Part shown: positions 43,930 through 56,341 of the stretch, piece after piece | Layout of the letters: every line of letters begins with the position of its first letter | How positions within the stretch are numbered: position 1 is the stretch's first letter | Assembly: GCF_954871325.1 (NCBI RefSeq) | Contig: NC_088777.1 | Location: forward strand, 34,077,366-34,141,365 | Source of the DNA: Gordionus sp. m RMFG-2023 | Taxonomy: Eukaryota > Nematomorpha > Gordioida > Chordodea > Parachordodidae | Reading direction: 5' to 3' | Length of the DNA stretch: 64,000 nucleotides | Made by a program: the position numbers and the translations under genes | The notes under the pieces: generated by a model | Database searches by the model: none | Seen by the model: only the letters and a program-made list of their open reading frames with translations | Told to the model about the DNA's origin: nothing

Positions 43930-45225
43930 GTTTAATTTAAAAAATGTTTCCTGCAAATTTCATCAAATTCTATCAACAGAGTCCAAAGTTATGCACATTC
44001 AAAGTTGAACATACAAAATTCAAACTTTTCAATATGTATAAAAATTCATTTTTTTATTAAACTTCACAATTCAACAAAAACATGAAAACATCAACAATTA
44101 AATTTGAATCAAATGTGGTACTTCAAAGCGCATGTTCAAAACCCGCTCTTAGCTCGAATACTGATCTAAGGTGATCTCGCCATTGATTGCACTGCACTAT
44201 CAATAATTTCTTGATCAAAACGATTCCATTCCTAGAGTCACTGTTTAGATGGTTAACATCGCGTATGAGGGTTTGATAAACATGTTCCCAAAGAACTCTC
44301 CATATCTTGTAGTCTACCAGATTTAAATCATATTTATTAGAGGGCTAAAGAGTGAGTGAACTAAAATCAGGAGTTCCTCTTAAAAGTAGATACGCAATTT
44401 CGTTGGCTTGGTGAGCTGGAGCACCTTCCTGCTAAAATATTATAAATTCTTTGTCAAACAATTCTTTAATAGTAGACAATAACGACACAATTTTATGCAC
44501 CAATAATTTTGACCACTAAGTCGATAAAGATGCTCTGTGCAGCCAAGACTTGATATCCCAACTATAACCAGGGCAGATTTAGAGAAAAATGTGAAGGAGT
44601 ACAAAGAAATCAATAAGTTACAACTTATTTTTTTCTTATTGAAACTGCAGCGCATATCATTTTGAAGATTGACTGATAAAGCTACTGTAAACATGTTTCC
44701 TTTTTAAAAATTTCAGCTGCAACTCTTCGTGGATAATCCGATGCACTGAAGTTTACGAAATATCAGTTTCTCGGGATACTGGACAAATTGTTCTGTGGAT
44801 GCCAGGCCTGTCTTCTTAGCTCAATATGAATGCTTAAGCAGAATCAACATTTTCCATAGCACGAGCAGTGTGTAATATACCGCCACCATACCATTTTTCT
44901 GCTGATCTGGTAGCATCCATTTTTGAAATCAATAGATTCAACGCTGCGATAGAGCAGGTTCTGTTAGGAAACTCCTTCAAAAACCCTTTGACTTCGTGAT
45001 GTTTTTCGTGTCTTAAAATTTTAATTAAACTCAGGTCATCTTTACACCATTTTTTTTTAATTATCGTCTGCTTAAATATAAAATAAATATGAAAAAAATA
45101 ATAAAAAATATAAATTTTTACACGTTGAAAAGTTCGACTTTTATTTCTCCAACTTTGAATGTGAAAAACTTTGAACCCTGTTGATAGAATTTGATGAAAT
45201 TTGCATAAAACATTGATAATTTATC
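43930..45225 (-). mobile_element. Tc1/mariner element
   Basis: Inverted ends of about 95 bp: GCAAATTTCATCAAATTCTA at 43953 and its reverse complement at 45181-45204, both continuing through CACATTCAAAGTTG. Between them is a decayed transposase on the minus strand. The exact TA boundaries are not resolved. Confidence 0.85.
44110..45062 (-). pseudogene. Tc1/mariner transposase
   Basis: The minus strand reads, from 45062, an N-terminal helix-turn-helix part (KILRHEKHHEVKGFLKEFPN), a linker (KMDATRSAEKWYGGG, HTARAMENVDSA), then EDRPGIHRTICPVSRETDIS and TSVHRIIHEELQLKFLKRKH, the second helix-turn-helix. The catalytic part includes LVIVGISSLG (about 44560) and QQDGAPAHQANEIAYL through NLVDYKIWRVLWEHV (44440-44280), the DGAPAH and PDLNPLDY-IW region. 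At least three stops and some frame changes interrupt it. Role: cut-and-paste transposition into TA. It is dead. Confidence 0.88.
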
Positions 45226-45422
45226 CCCCTCTTATTCTATAAAATTTTATTAAATAATTTTTAGAACTGCCAGATTTATTGCTAAAACAAAAAGGATATC
45301 AATTCAATTGGAACAAAATGTATAATTCTGATATATTTACAATGAAAATTTTCATTTAAAAGAAAGAAATTTTAATAAATAATTGCACGCCATATTTATC
45401 TAAAAAAATATGTTATTTTACT

Positions 45423-45550
45423 GTTGTCAAACGGCTTCTTATAAACGGCTAAACCCAACATGTCAAAAAATATAAGCCTGGAGATTTTGCTCATAGGTGT
45501 AAAAATGTTTGGATATCTATTAACGAAATCCTGAGACATATGTAATCCTG
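45423..45550. mobile_element. hAT MITE family B fragment
   Basis: TGTTGTCAAACGGCTTCTTA and ACGGCTAAACCCAACA with a family-typical middle (AAATGTTTGGATATCTATTA). The other half is missing; the next element (hAT J copy 2) begins at 45559. Confidence 0.7.
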
Positions 45551-46121
45551 GTTTCTATCATGGACCCGAATCGTAATTTATAACGGGTCAGTTTGGTTAC
45601 GGTTCAGTATGTAAAAAATTATAATGGTTACGTTTTGGTTACGGTTCTTAAGAAAAAATTTATAAAGGTTCGGTTCAGCTAATTGTAAAGGTTTATAATG
45701 GTTTATTACGGTTAGAAATTTTTTTTTATTGAAGCAACACCATCGTCTAATTTATATTTATTATAAATATCTATGAATTATTTATTAAAAAAATATATAA
45801 GATTCAAAATAACTCATCTTTAAATATATTATTTGAACGCATATGTAATATATTTTATAATATAAATGGATTCATATTTGTTCGTTGTGATAACGATACC
45901 TCAAATTTAAGTCCCGAAAAGGTCCTTTTTACAGAAACTTGTGTTGCGAGAACCGCAAGTACTATAAGAGCAAGGTTATATAATTCTGGATTTTCCAATT
46001 TTTGCGATTCCTAAAATATAAAAACTGAACCGGTTTAACCTTATTTTATAAGGGTTCTTTTTATTCCTTCAAAAAATAATTATATCGGTTCGGTTACGGT
46101 TCAGATATTTATAATGGTTTA

Positions 46122-46366
46122 TGTTATGTTCATCATTTTTTTTATTTATTTATTTTTTTTTCTCGAAATTATCAATATTATTTTTGATTATCGATTTTTG
46201 AAATTTATCAATATTTTTCATGGAATTTATTTTTTCTCGGAATTATAAATATTATTTTTTTGATTATCGATTTTCCAGAAATTGATTATAATGAAAAGAA
46301 AAAAAGAATTTGGAAAAAAAAGATAATAAAAAATATAAGACATAATAGAAATCGGAAAATATTATA
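46122..46366 (+). repeat. Left LTR of Gypsy element 1
   Basis: It pairs with 50399-50638. Rich in T and A tracts, with TCTCGAAATTATCAATATT and a partial internal repeat of the same motif. Confidence 0.94.
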
Positions 46367-46449
46367 ATGGCGACTATGTATACGGAAGAACCCGCGCGGA
46401 AATATATATATATAAAAAAAAAAAGAGAAAATTTAAATTTGATATAAAA

Positions 46450-49400
46450 TTGTCTAAAATGCCAGCAGCAATTCCTGTTAAAGAAAACAATGACTCATTT
46501 ACGACTTTTCGAATAAAACTAGAAGCCTATTTTATACTAAATGATATATCGGACAACGAGAAAAAGAGAGCAGCATTGATATCGGCACTATCAACCTATG
46601 ACTTAAATAAGGTTATTTTAAAATTCGCTCCGAAGTCAATTAATAAAATAAAATACGACGATATGCTAGATTCGCTAATAGACAACGAAAAAAAAATTGC
46701 ACTATTGGAAAGTTTTCAATTTTATAAACGTACCCAGAGGGACGGGGAAACCAATTTAGAATTTCTAAATTCACTAAAATCTTTGGCACTTAAATGCAAC
46801 TTCAAAGAAAAATATGAAGAGAACTTAAAAATGCAAATAATTAATGGTTTAGAAAGCAAAGATATCACGACAAAGTTATTACTCGAAGAAGATATGGGTA
46901 TAGAGGAAATTGAAAAACTCCTTCGAACCATGGACTTGATAGACGAAAAAGAAAAAACAAAAGGTATATTTTATTGTCAAGCCGGAAAGGAACAAGAGGA
47001 AGACAAAATAGAAAATAAGGAAATAAACTATATACAAGACAATAAAAGGTATAATAGTAATAATAATAATAACAGAGTTCAGGAACGCTACAGTGACAAT
47101 TATCCCCACCAAACGAGATTCGATAACAGATTTACTAGATATAATAATTATGACAACTCGAATTATGGAAGATATAATAACGTTAATCCGCGGTACAAAT
47201 ATGATAATGATAACAAATATTATAATAATGATAACAAATATAATAATAATAACAACAAATATAATAACAATGATAACTACCGACATAAAAATTGGTACGA
47301 CAACAATAATTATTATCATAAAAATAAGTATCAATACTCTTACGATAAGACAAGGGGAAATTACAACACCAACAATAATAACTTTAAATACAACGACAAT
47401 CAATATTATAGTCAGACAAAAAAAACTTGCTTCAAATGCGGTAGCGATAAACATCTGATTAAATATTGCGATCAAAGAGACAAAGAGGAAGATATATCGT
47501 ATATATACTCGATGGATATCAAATCTTGTAAAGAAAAATTCAAAATCAATTTAAATATAGAAGGTAAGAAAACAAACATGATACTAGATACAGGAGCATC
47601 AGTATCAATCATTTCATTAAAGACATGGAATAAAATCAACTCCAATAAAACAATTCATGATTCGAACACAAAATTAAAGACGTACGAAGGTAACGAAATC
47701 GCCATCATAGGCAGCGTGGACGTAAAAGTTCAAATAAAAGAAACCATAAAATATCTACCCTTAATAATAGTGAAAGCTGATGGACCCTCATTGGTAGGTA
47801 TAAACTGGATAAAGGAATTCAGAGAATTGGTATGGAAAGAATCAATATTAGCAGGAACAGAAAACACATACGATAATAATAACAAAATATATTATGTGGA
47901 ACAAGAATTAAAAGCCTTAACGGAGAAGTACGTAACAATATTCGATAAAAAGTTAGGGAAATTGAACAATATGGAAGTCCATTTGAGTATAAAAGACGAC
48001 GCGATCCCAAAATTCTGCGCCCTCAGGAAAATCGAGGTGGATGAGGAATTAACTAAATGGATTAATGATGACATAATAGAACCCATAAAATTCTCAGAAT
48101 GGGCCAGTCCTCTGGTCCCGATAGTGAAGCCCAATGGGAATATTAGGTTGTGCATAGATTACAAAATAACTATAAATCCATGGATGACACCGGACATATA
48201 CCCTATCCCCAGAATACAAGAAATATTCAACAAATTAAGAAAAGGGGAAAAGTTTTCAACCATTGATTTTTCAAATGCTTACCATCAAATAGTAATAGAT
48301 TCTGATTCGAGGAAGTATTTAGCTATTAACACCCACAAAGGTTTATTCCAATTTAAAAGAATGCCATTCGGAATAACCCAGGCGTCAGCAATATTTCAAA
48401 GGACCATGGACCTAATTTTCGGGAAAATGACGGGGGTAGCATACTACATTGACGATCTAATAATTACCGGTTCTTCAGATGAAGAGCATCTAAAAAATCT
48501 AGAGGAAATATTCCAACGAATGTCGGAGTTCGGTCTCAAAGCGAATTTCGAAAAGAGCAAATTCCTTAAAGAAAAAGTAAAATACCTAGGACATGTCATA
48601 TCCAGCAAAGGTCTTATGCCCTCAGATGAAAAACTAGAAGCGATAAAATATGCTCCAATTCCTGAGTCAGTCAACGAATTGCAGTCACTATTAGGACTTA
48701 TGAATTAATATCATCGATTTATAAAAAAAATTTCAACAATCGCGGCACCCATTTATGACTTATTAAAGAAAGGCAACAATTTCCAATGGACGGAAGAATG
48801 CGGATCCAGTGTTGAAATCTTAAAGAGATGTTTGACTAATCCTCCAATAATCGTTCATTTTGATCCAGGTAAAGATATCCAACTCACTACGGATGCGTCT
48901 ATGAAAGGCGTAGGAGCCGTATTGTCTCATATCGAGAAAGACGGATCCGAGAATCCCATAGGTTTTGCTTCACGGACACTATCTGTGGCAGAAAAAAACT
49001 ACTCAACTATCGAAAGAGAGGCATTAGCGCTTGTATTTGGAGTAAAGAAATTTTATGAATATTTAGTGGGTCAAACTTTTACAATATGGACCGATCACAA
49101 ACCTCTTATATATATATTTGGTAACAAAAGTTCGGCAAATATAACGTCACCACGATTGCTCAAATGGTCTCTAATATTAGGAGGGTACAATTGCGAAATA
49201 AAGTATAAAGCTGGCAAGGAAAACAAAGTGGCAGACGGACTTTCAAGATGCTCAATGGAAAACAAAACCAAAGACCATAAGGAAGAAGTATATTTTATAA
49301 ACGAACATCCAATATCGATAGACGAAATTCGGGAAAAACTTTAAAACGACGACATGTTAAAAAAGGTAAAGGAGAGTATAAAAACACAATTCAAGTCAAA

Positions 49401-50388
49401 AGATGACAGTGTACTAAGACAATACGAAATGTGCAAAAACAATTTATGGGAAAAGGACAGATGTTTATACAAAGGAGACAAAATAATAATTCCAACAGAA
49501 TTGCGAAAAAAAATACTAAACGAATTACATAATGGTCATCAAGGAATCGTCAGAATGAATAGTTTAGCCAGACAATATATATGATGGCCCGGAATCGACC
49601 ATGAAATAGAAGAACTATGTCGTCAATGCGAATTATGTAACACATGGGCAAACAATCCTCCAAGAATGCAAGATCATCATTGGGAGAAACCGACAAGACC
49701 TTGGCAAAGAGTTCACATAGATTTCGCAGGACCGTTCAAAAACACAATGTGGCTCATATTGGTAGACACCTTTACCAAATGGGTGGAGGTAAAAGGAATG
49801 ACCACCACCACATCTGAAAGAACTATGGGGGTACTAGGCGAAATATTTTCTAGATGGGGATATCCAGAATCCTTGGTATCGGACAACGGTCCACAGTTCA
49901 CCAGCTATCGATTTAAAGAATATTGCTTGAAACACCGAATAAACCATGTGCTGACACCTCCATACCATCCGAGCTCCAACGGAGAAGCAGAACGCATGGT
50001 ACGAACGGTTAAAACAGCTATGGGAAAAAATACAACCCCAAACAAGTACGAAGGATTAAACGAATTCTTATTAGCTTATAGGAACACGCAACATGCAGCG
50101 ACGGGACAGACACCAGCAAAACTGATGTTGGGACGAAATGTTCGAAATCATCTGGAGATGATTAAAGAGACCACCCAAGAAAGCCGATCAAACGATACAC
50201 AAACGGAACAGAGAGGTCAATTTAGGATAGGACAACCGGTGTGGGCCAAAATGTACAACGACAAGGTAAAATGGATAAAAGGAACAATAGTGGCTCGTGC
50301 TGGGAGGTGCATATACGTTGTGGATACCTCCAAGGGCCGATGGAGAAGACACCAAGATCAAATGTGGAAGAGAACAGACATTCTCTAA
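46450..50388 (+). pseudogene. Gag-Pol region of Gypsy element 1
   Basis: Parts in order, approximate positions: gag (46.45-47.05 kb); an Asn/Tyr-rich basic linker and one CCHC zinc knuckle, CFKCGSDKHLIKYC (47.05-47.48 kb); an aspartic protease with DTGAS (47.5-47.8 kb); reverse transcriptase with YIDD (48.0-48.7 kb); RNase H with TTDAS (48.85-49.25 kb); and an integrase with an H2C2 finger and a core with DFAGPF, SDNGPQFTS and GEAERMVRT (49.5-50.4 kb). The order RT, RNase H, integrase is that of Ty3/Gypsy. Gag is close to that of the element at 31.0-34.6 kb. About three breaks; treated as a fossil. Confidence 0.93.
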
Positions 50389-50398
50389 GAGGAGAGAT

Positions 50399-50638
50399 GT
50401 TATGTTCATCAATTTTTTTATTTATTTTTTTTTTCTCGAAATTATCAATATTATTTTTGATTATCGATTTTTGAAATTTATCAATATTTTTCATAGAATT
50501 TATTTTTTCTCGGAATTATAAATATTATTTTTTTGATTATAGATTTCCAGAAATTGATTATTATGAAAAGAAAAAAAGAATTTGGAAAAAAAAGATAATA
50601 AAAAATATAAGACATAATAGAAATCGGAAAATATTATA
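50399..50638 (+). repeat. Right LTR of Gypsy element 1
   Basis: A near-identical partner of 46122-46366. It is followed by GTTTA and then the right end of hAT J. Confidence 0.94.
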
Positions 50639-50764
50639 GTTTATAATGGTTTAACGGTTCGTTATGGTTCACTCCGGGTCCCTGGTTTCCATACTTCCAT
50701 TTTATAGGTAATATCTTGTTTTAATTAATAAAAATTTTAGAAAATAAAATATTGTGAATTTTAT

Positions 50765-52530
50765 AGTGCAGGTAGACCTGTGCGCCGCCGGAATTTTATT
50801 CACGACTAAAAACCTACCGATTTCGATGAGCGGTTCACCAAATCTTTTTAAGGCGGCGGCTCGGAGTGCAGCATTTTTAGAATGCTATTTAATTATATAT
50901 ATATATCAAATTATTATTATTTAAATTTAAATATTAAAATTAATATAACATAAATTGTATTGGTATAAAATAAATATAAAATCTAATAGGGGAAATTGTG
51001 TTTTGATATGCTTTTTAGATTTTTTATGCTATATTATTTCTATAAAAAAAATAATAAAGGAATGACTGATTTTCTAAAGGTTGAAATTTATATAAAATTA
51101 TTATTAAAAAATAAATTGACTAAAAAATAGAAATATAAGATAATTGATTCCTAGTCAGAATTGCCTGATAAGACAACCATTAATAAGGGTGCACTAGATG
51201 ATGTTATTCATCTATAAAGGGGCATGTTTAAATCTGATTAATTCTGTATAATTCTATTCTATCACTTTTGATTTATGGACAGATCATTTCAAGCGTCGAG
51301 ATTATATCACGTTTTGTCTTCATCATTAAAATGAAAATTTTGATTTAAAATATTATCCTGGCAACTAGAAACGTGACGCAAAAGCATATTGGTGAAACCA
51401 TATTATCCGTGATCGATAGTATGGAAGAGGAATTCAATTTAAAAAACAAAAGAATTCAGATGGTAACTGATGGTGGGCAAATGTCAAAAGAACCGTCAGA
51501 TTGGGGGATTATAAGTATAATGGCATGGACTTCATAAGTTACAGTTGATGGCATAAAAAAGTTGCCATAATTAATATTCAGATTAAAAAAATTAGAGAAA
51601 TAATTTCAGCCCTTAGATATCGAGAAATTGATTTGGAATGTGAAATTGAGGTTGAGCATCGTAAATGCCTGCAATCAATTTATGAGGCAGGCCATATTTT
51701 GGATTGTGATGATTTTGATACATACCTTTATGAACATTTTGATATTTCTGGTGACGCTAATATATAAATTGCGCACCAACAGATCTAATTAATACAAAAA
51801 CTTTAAAATTAAATTGCCTTACCCGCTGGCACAGCATTATGCTAAAAGTATTCATAGTTTTAACAAAATTGCTATAACTGATGTTCTAAATAAAATAGGA
51901 AAAAAATCCTTAAAACTTTTTAATAACGAATGGGATATAATTACCGAACTCACATTATTAAATCCATTCAGAGTCGGTGGAATTTATTCCCTCCCAAAAT
52001 GGATCAACAATAAATTTAGGGTTATTATTCCCCAGTGAAATAGAAACACATGTAGAAATCAATAAATCTGATTGCTAAGTTATCATTTGCCTAAAAGAAA
52101 ATATGCAAAAAAAGCTTGATCATAGGTTTCCAATTAGCGAACTTTAAGTAATTAATTTTTTATATTTTTATTAATAAAATTATATTTTAAACATCAAATC
52201 TTAAAATTGTTTCAGAATATTTAAATTCAAATTCCACAACATCGTTACTTAATTAGACATTTTAGAGCATGATAGAAATGCACGAGTGAGATTCAGGTTG
52301 AAGATAATGGGCAAACATCCAGTACATATATAGCTAAAATAGTTCGTAAGCATCCCTTCCAACTATGATTATTAAAAATCTAGAACAATAATGTCATCCT
52401 TTGCTCAGTCCATTAACATTTTGGTGAAAAAAGCAACTAAAACTTCCTATGCTTGGTAATTTAGCCAGGAAGGTTCTTTGTATACCTCCAGCCCACCCAG
52501 CTAAAGAATTTTGGATTAATGCTAAGTGAA
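50765..52530 (+). pseudogene. hAT transposase remnant (family Q)
   Basis: TGCAGGTAGACCTGTGCGCCGCC at about 50767 looks like a hAT end, followed by a GC-richer patch (AAGGCGGCGGCTCGG). Plus-strand pieces: FDLWTDHFKRRDYITFCLHH near 51270 (the hAT D-W-T-D motif), ILATRNVTQKHIGETILSVI (about 51355) with KRIQMVTDGGQMSK (about 51450), then a long piece to 52030. Near 52440-52520, LPMLGNLARKVLCIPPAHPA is the decayed dimerisation domain. Several stops and frame changes; the right end is not found. Confidence 0.75.
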
Positions 52531-53202
52531 AAAGGGACTTCTTTATTGTTATAGTAGTATTTTTGTTTATTTATTTTATTATTGTAACGTTAATATATGT
52601 TAGTTATTTTCGTGGAATTATTTTATATATTTTTTTGAAGCGGATTAATATTTATAACCTACGCGGAATTATTTGCCTTTGAAAAAAGGAGACTCATGGT
52701 GAGTCGATATATATTTTTTTGTTGGAAATATATTTGTTTGATATATATATGTTTTTAATAATTTTTAATTTTTGAAATTGTAATTTTTATAATTTTGTTG
52801 AAAATATATTTTTTTTGTTTAAAGAAAAAATAAAATAGAGTAATTAATTTTCGGATTCAGTTTGTTTAAAGAAAAATAAAAGTAAAATAAATCAATTCCT
52901 GAAAAGGACAGTAAAATTCATTAGGAAGGTCATTAAGATACGGCACAGCGTCAAATTTATGTCCCACAAATTTTGATAAAATACTGTTTATTCATGACAA
53001 TTGTAATTTTACTAAATCTGATTTCTATTTTATTATATTTCTATATTTTAATTTATTTTAATAAAAATCAATAAAATTTACTAAATGTAACTCTGGTCTG
53101 AGTAAAAATGCAATTCCTTACTCTTTTTGAGAAAGATAAGATACATAAACTTATTTAGACAGGAAATATCTGAAGAAATGAATTAAACTATTTTTAAAAT
53201 GT
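52531..53202. other. Gene-free stretch
   Basis: AT-rich. The repeated word GTTTAAAGAAAAA(A)TAAAA (about 52820 and 52862) and CGTGGAATTATTT/CGCGGAATTATTT (about 52610 and 52660) hint at a decayed repeat. No gene. Confidence 0.35.
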
Positions 53203-53645
53203 GTTAGAAATAGTGCTGTGAAGTAATGTCAAAAAAGTAACGTCGTTACTAACGCCATTCGTTACTAACGACGTTACTTTTTTGAAAAAAAGGAACGCCA
53301 TTTGTTACCTTCATCTAAATGTAACGAGTAACGGTAACGCATTTCTTTTTTTGAGCAACGGTAACGCAAAACGTTACTTTACTCGTTACTTTATATTTTT
53401 TCTTAAAAAATATCAATAAAAAGAAAAACATATATATTGTATTATAAAATTACTTTTATTTATTTTTTATTTTTTAATTCTCAATATTAATAATTTAAGC
53501 CGGGATTTAATTCATGTCAACCACTTCCAACTTTTTTTTTAAATTCTCGTTGTTAAATTATCAGTCGAAATTAATATTCAATCAAAATTCAAAGTAAATA
53601 TAATGATATTATTAATTAATTTATAATTTATTTTAAAAGAATATT

Positions 53646-54150
53646 ATGTCCATAGTACTTACTTCTTCAGGTGAAGAAGATTTAACCCTTCCCTGACCCC
53701 AATTTAAATTATATTTTAAACCAATTAAGAAAATTAATTGTACCAAGTCTACACTTTGTAAATGTAAATTATGTCCCAACGCAAATATTTCAACGTCAAT
53801 GTCAAGTAGCTCAAACTTAAAAAAACATTTGAAGGTAAAGAATGAATTAATATTGATTCCTTTATCCAACACATACATTAGAATATTTTCAGATGATAAA
53901 TTTTTATCAGGAAATGAATGAAAATCTCTGTGAAGATGATCTTTCGAGCTTTTTTCAAAATAAAAATATTTCCTTAAATATTTTTAATAAATTCCCCGAA
54001 TTGAAATTTTTGTTTATTAAATATAACACCTCTCCCATCCTCTGCGCCAATTGAACGTGTGTTTAGCACGGCGAAAGCTGTGTTGTGTACTAAGTGCTCA
54101 TGTTTATCTGATCAAAATTTTGAAAATCAATTAAAAATAAATAAAAAATC
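53646..54150 (+). pseudogene. hAT transposase ends (BED and dimerisation), family D
   Basis: The ATG at 53646 starts MSIVLTSSGEEDLTLP, then PQFKLYFKPIKKINCTKSTL and CKCKLCPNANI with SSSNLKKHLK: the BED finger with both Cys pairs. After a deletion, LSNTYIRIFSD and, near 54000-54120, FPELKFLFIKYN, SAPIERVFSTAKAVLS and LSDQNFE (across two frames) form the hAT dimerisation domain. A stop replaces the conserved Trp of the BED finger. Confidence 0.82.
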
Positions 54151-54211
54151 GTTACATAAAGATGTTATCTTATAATATATTATTTTTGTATAATTTTATT
54201 CATATTATAAA

Positions 54212-56038
54212 AAAAAATTTCGGTCATGGGTTACTTTATTTGAATATTTACTGATATGATGTTGTCAAAATGTAGTAATAATTAATTTTTTAAAAAGGTA
54301 AAATAAATAAAGGTGAAAAATGTAGAAATAGAATTTACGGGAAAGGATAGGGGATAAAAAAAAGGAAGTTTGGAATATGGAAGGTTATTCAATGGAAGAG
54401 ATGAAGCTTAGATAGTTAGAGCGGATGATGGCGGTATTGGGGTAAGAATAGGGATTCCTTAGGCCGATCGGTTTTTTCGCGGATCCATTTGCCTAATTCT
54501 TTGAAAAGCGTTGAGCTTTGCTACCGAAGGTGATGAGAATGGAGAGGCGATGGGTATGAATAGGAAAGAAGGGTCTAAGGAACTGTACTTTATAGTTTTC
54601 AGAGATTCTGCGAGGGCATCGATGTTATGGTTTGATGGTGCATTTGGGTCAATGCAGGTGAAGTCCCAAACCAGGAGCTGATGCCTTAACGAAGGAATCA
54701 AGGACATTCCATCAGGACGTTTCCCATCGGTTCTAAAAATTCCGGTTGGTTCAAGACTAGATGGAATGCCTCCTGATTTGAGGGCGCGTAATATGATGTC
54801 ATTGCATTTGGTGTGCCGTGAAAAACGGCCACGACAAAAGTGTGGAGGTAGTGTCTAATGCGGTCGACGCTGGTTTCGCATTGTTTGCATTGGTACGGAA
54901 GAACGATTTCGCAATTGAGCCGTAGTCCAATAGCAAATCTTAGCTCGTCAGCGGAGAGCAACAAATTGAGGTTGTTGGAGGGTATGGTTTCCAGAAACTC
55001 GTAACCGGATCCTTGGTTCAATCGGTTAAAAACTGTGAGATCGTCGTCGTGAAGGCTCGATTTTAGGTAAGCGATGGAGCGTTCGTTGAGTGGAATATCC
55101 CAGTCTCTCTGTAAACATGAGGAGGGTCGTGGAGTATTTGGGACAACGGAATTGTCCCAAATTGTCTGGGCTTCGGCTAAAGGGGTCAGGGAAGTTAGAA
55201 AGCTTGCTAATGTGTGAGTCAAATGAAAGACGAGAGGCGATGAAACTACTGATGGAAAGAGTTAGAGGTGAGCGTAAGCCGATGCCCCCGAGCTTGCATG
55301 GAACTTGTAACCATGAATTATGGTTAAAGCGGAGATTAAGGATCTATTCAGCAAGAGATTAAGGATCTATTCAGCAAGAGATTTGTCAGAGATTTCAAAT
55401 GATTTTAATGAATCGGAAAATTTGAAAAATGAGGTGGATTGAAGGGCATAGAGAATTTTAGGAATGTAGTAAAAGTTTTTGAGGAGAAAAAAAGCTTAAT
55501 GGGGAGGGAGAAATTTAGAGATGTTTTTGAAATGAAGTAAGCTGGATGATGCGTTAGTGAAGAAGTGGTTGATGGATTCCAGACCACCGACTGGAGAGCC
55601 GAGATGACTGAGGGATGAGAGTTCGGTTGTGTGGAAGTTGTGGGCGAATAGGATGGAGCAATGAAATGGGCAGATCTCAGTTTTTTGTTCATTGAGTGAG
55701 AGACCAATAGCATGGGAATGTGTTTTAATGATGGTGAGTGCCTTAGCAACCTCGTTAGGGGGACCACAGAGTATTCCGTTATCTATGTACCAAGTATGCA
55801 GTGGAAGATTGCAGTTGGAAGAAATGTTTTTGACCATTTCGATGATTCCAATGCAGAAAAGTATCGAGCCCAGAGGATCGCTTTGTTGGATCCCTTCTGA
55901 TGATGAAAGTAAATAGTTGTTGAATTGGAAATGAGATGGCATGGAATAGCAGGAATGGAAGAATTGAGAAAAGGTAGGGAATGAGTGGTATATTTGTGGG
56001 AGAATATGAGAGCGGCGAATGGAGTTGAAGGCGTTAGA
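54212..56038 (-). pseudogene. R2-like non-LTR retrotransposon, copy 2, 5' truncated
   Basis: Minus strand, from 56036: SNAFNSIRRSHILPQIYHSF (truncated within RT motif A), EGIQQSDPLGSILFCIGI, TWYIDNG (in place of YxDD), LGSPVGG. Then RLNQGSGYEFLETIPSNNLN and ADELRFAIGLRLNCEIVLPY, CKQC, and last RPDGMSLIPS with VWDFTCIDP, the restriction-like endonuclease. Family D sequence resumes on both sides, so it landed inside that hAT. It has several frame changes. It is clearly richer in G+C than the DNA around it and only moderately similar to copy 1, so it is an older or different subfamily. Confidence 0.85.
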
Positions 56039-56341
56039 TATGAAAATTTTATTATAAAAAGATCTTATCTTATACGTTCTTCTTGTATAGTTTTATTTTA
56101 TTATATATTGTCGGAAAAAAATAAATATTTTTTTGTATTATATATAACATTTAATTTTTTTAAGTAACGAGTAGCCCGTTACTTTTTTGAAAAGTCGGTA
56201 ACGCACGTTCCTCTTGCAAAATGGTAACGAGTAACGGTAATGCGTTCTATTTTTCAGATGTAACGGTAACGCGTTCTATTTTTCAGATGTAACGGTAACG
56301 TGTTTCTTTTTTGTAGTAACGTTTACAGCACTAGTTAGAAA

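Larger units (their letters stand above)
46122..50638 (+). mobile_element. Gypsy LTR retrotransposon fossil, element 1 (young)
   Basis: Two LTRs of about 240 bp (46122-46366 and 50399-50638) start TGTTATGTTCATCA and end ATATTATA; GTTTA lies on both sides (46117-46121 and 50639-50643). TGGCGACTATG just after the left LTR is a likely primer-binding site. The LTRs differ at about 1.5% of positions plus small T-tract indels, so the insertion is recent. The element has the full Ty3/Gypsy part list but is broken, with about three breaks. Confidence 0.94.
45559..50684 (-). mobile_element. hAT family J, copy 2, hosting a Gypsy element
   Basis: The left end is CATGGACCCGAATCG and the right end CGGGTCCCTG. 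Flanks GTTTCTAT (45551-45558) and GTTTCCAT (50685-50692) agree at 7 of 8. Without the Gypsy insert (46122-50638 plus its 5-bp target copy) only about 0.6 kb remains. At 45990-45880 the minus strand reads ELYNLALIVLAVLATQVSVK and RTFSGLKF, the hAT dimerisation domain. So this copy is mostly the 3' end of the gene plus a short 5' end. Confidence 0.87.
53211..56333 (+). mobile_element. BED-hAT family D, copy 3
   Basis: Ends TAGTGCTGTGAAGTAATGTC and, reversed, TAGTGCTGTAAACGTTAC. GTTAGAAA flanks both sides exactly (53203-53210 and 56334-56341). It keeps the BED finger start and the dimerisation end of the transposase but has lost the middle. A retrotransposon fragment (54212-56038) sits in its 3' part. 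Confidence 0.93.

Noticed and set aside
46879-47475. Long Ile/Val-rich minus-strand frame that looks like a membrane protein
   Set aside because: It is antisense to the AAT/AAC-rich gag linker of the Gypsy fossil; ATT/GTT codons give false hydrophobic segments. The same holds for 33262-33504.
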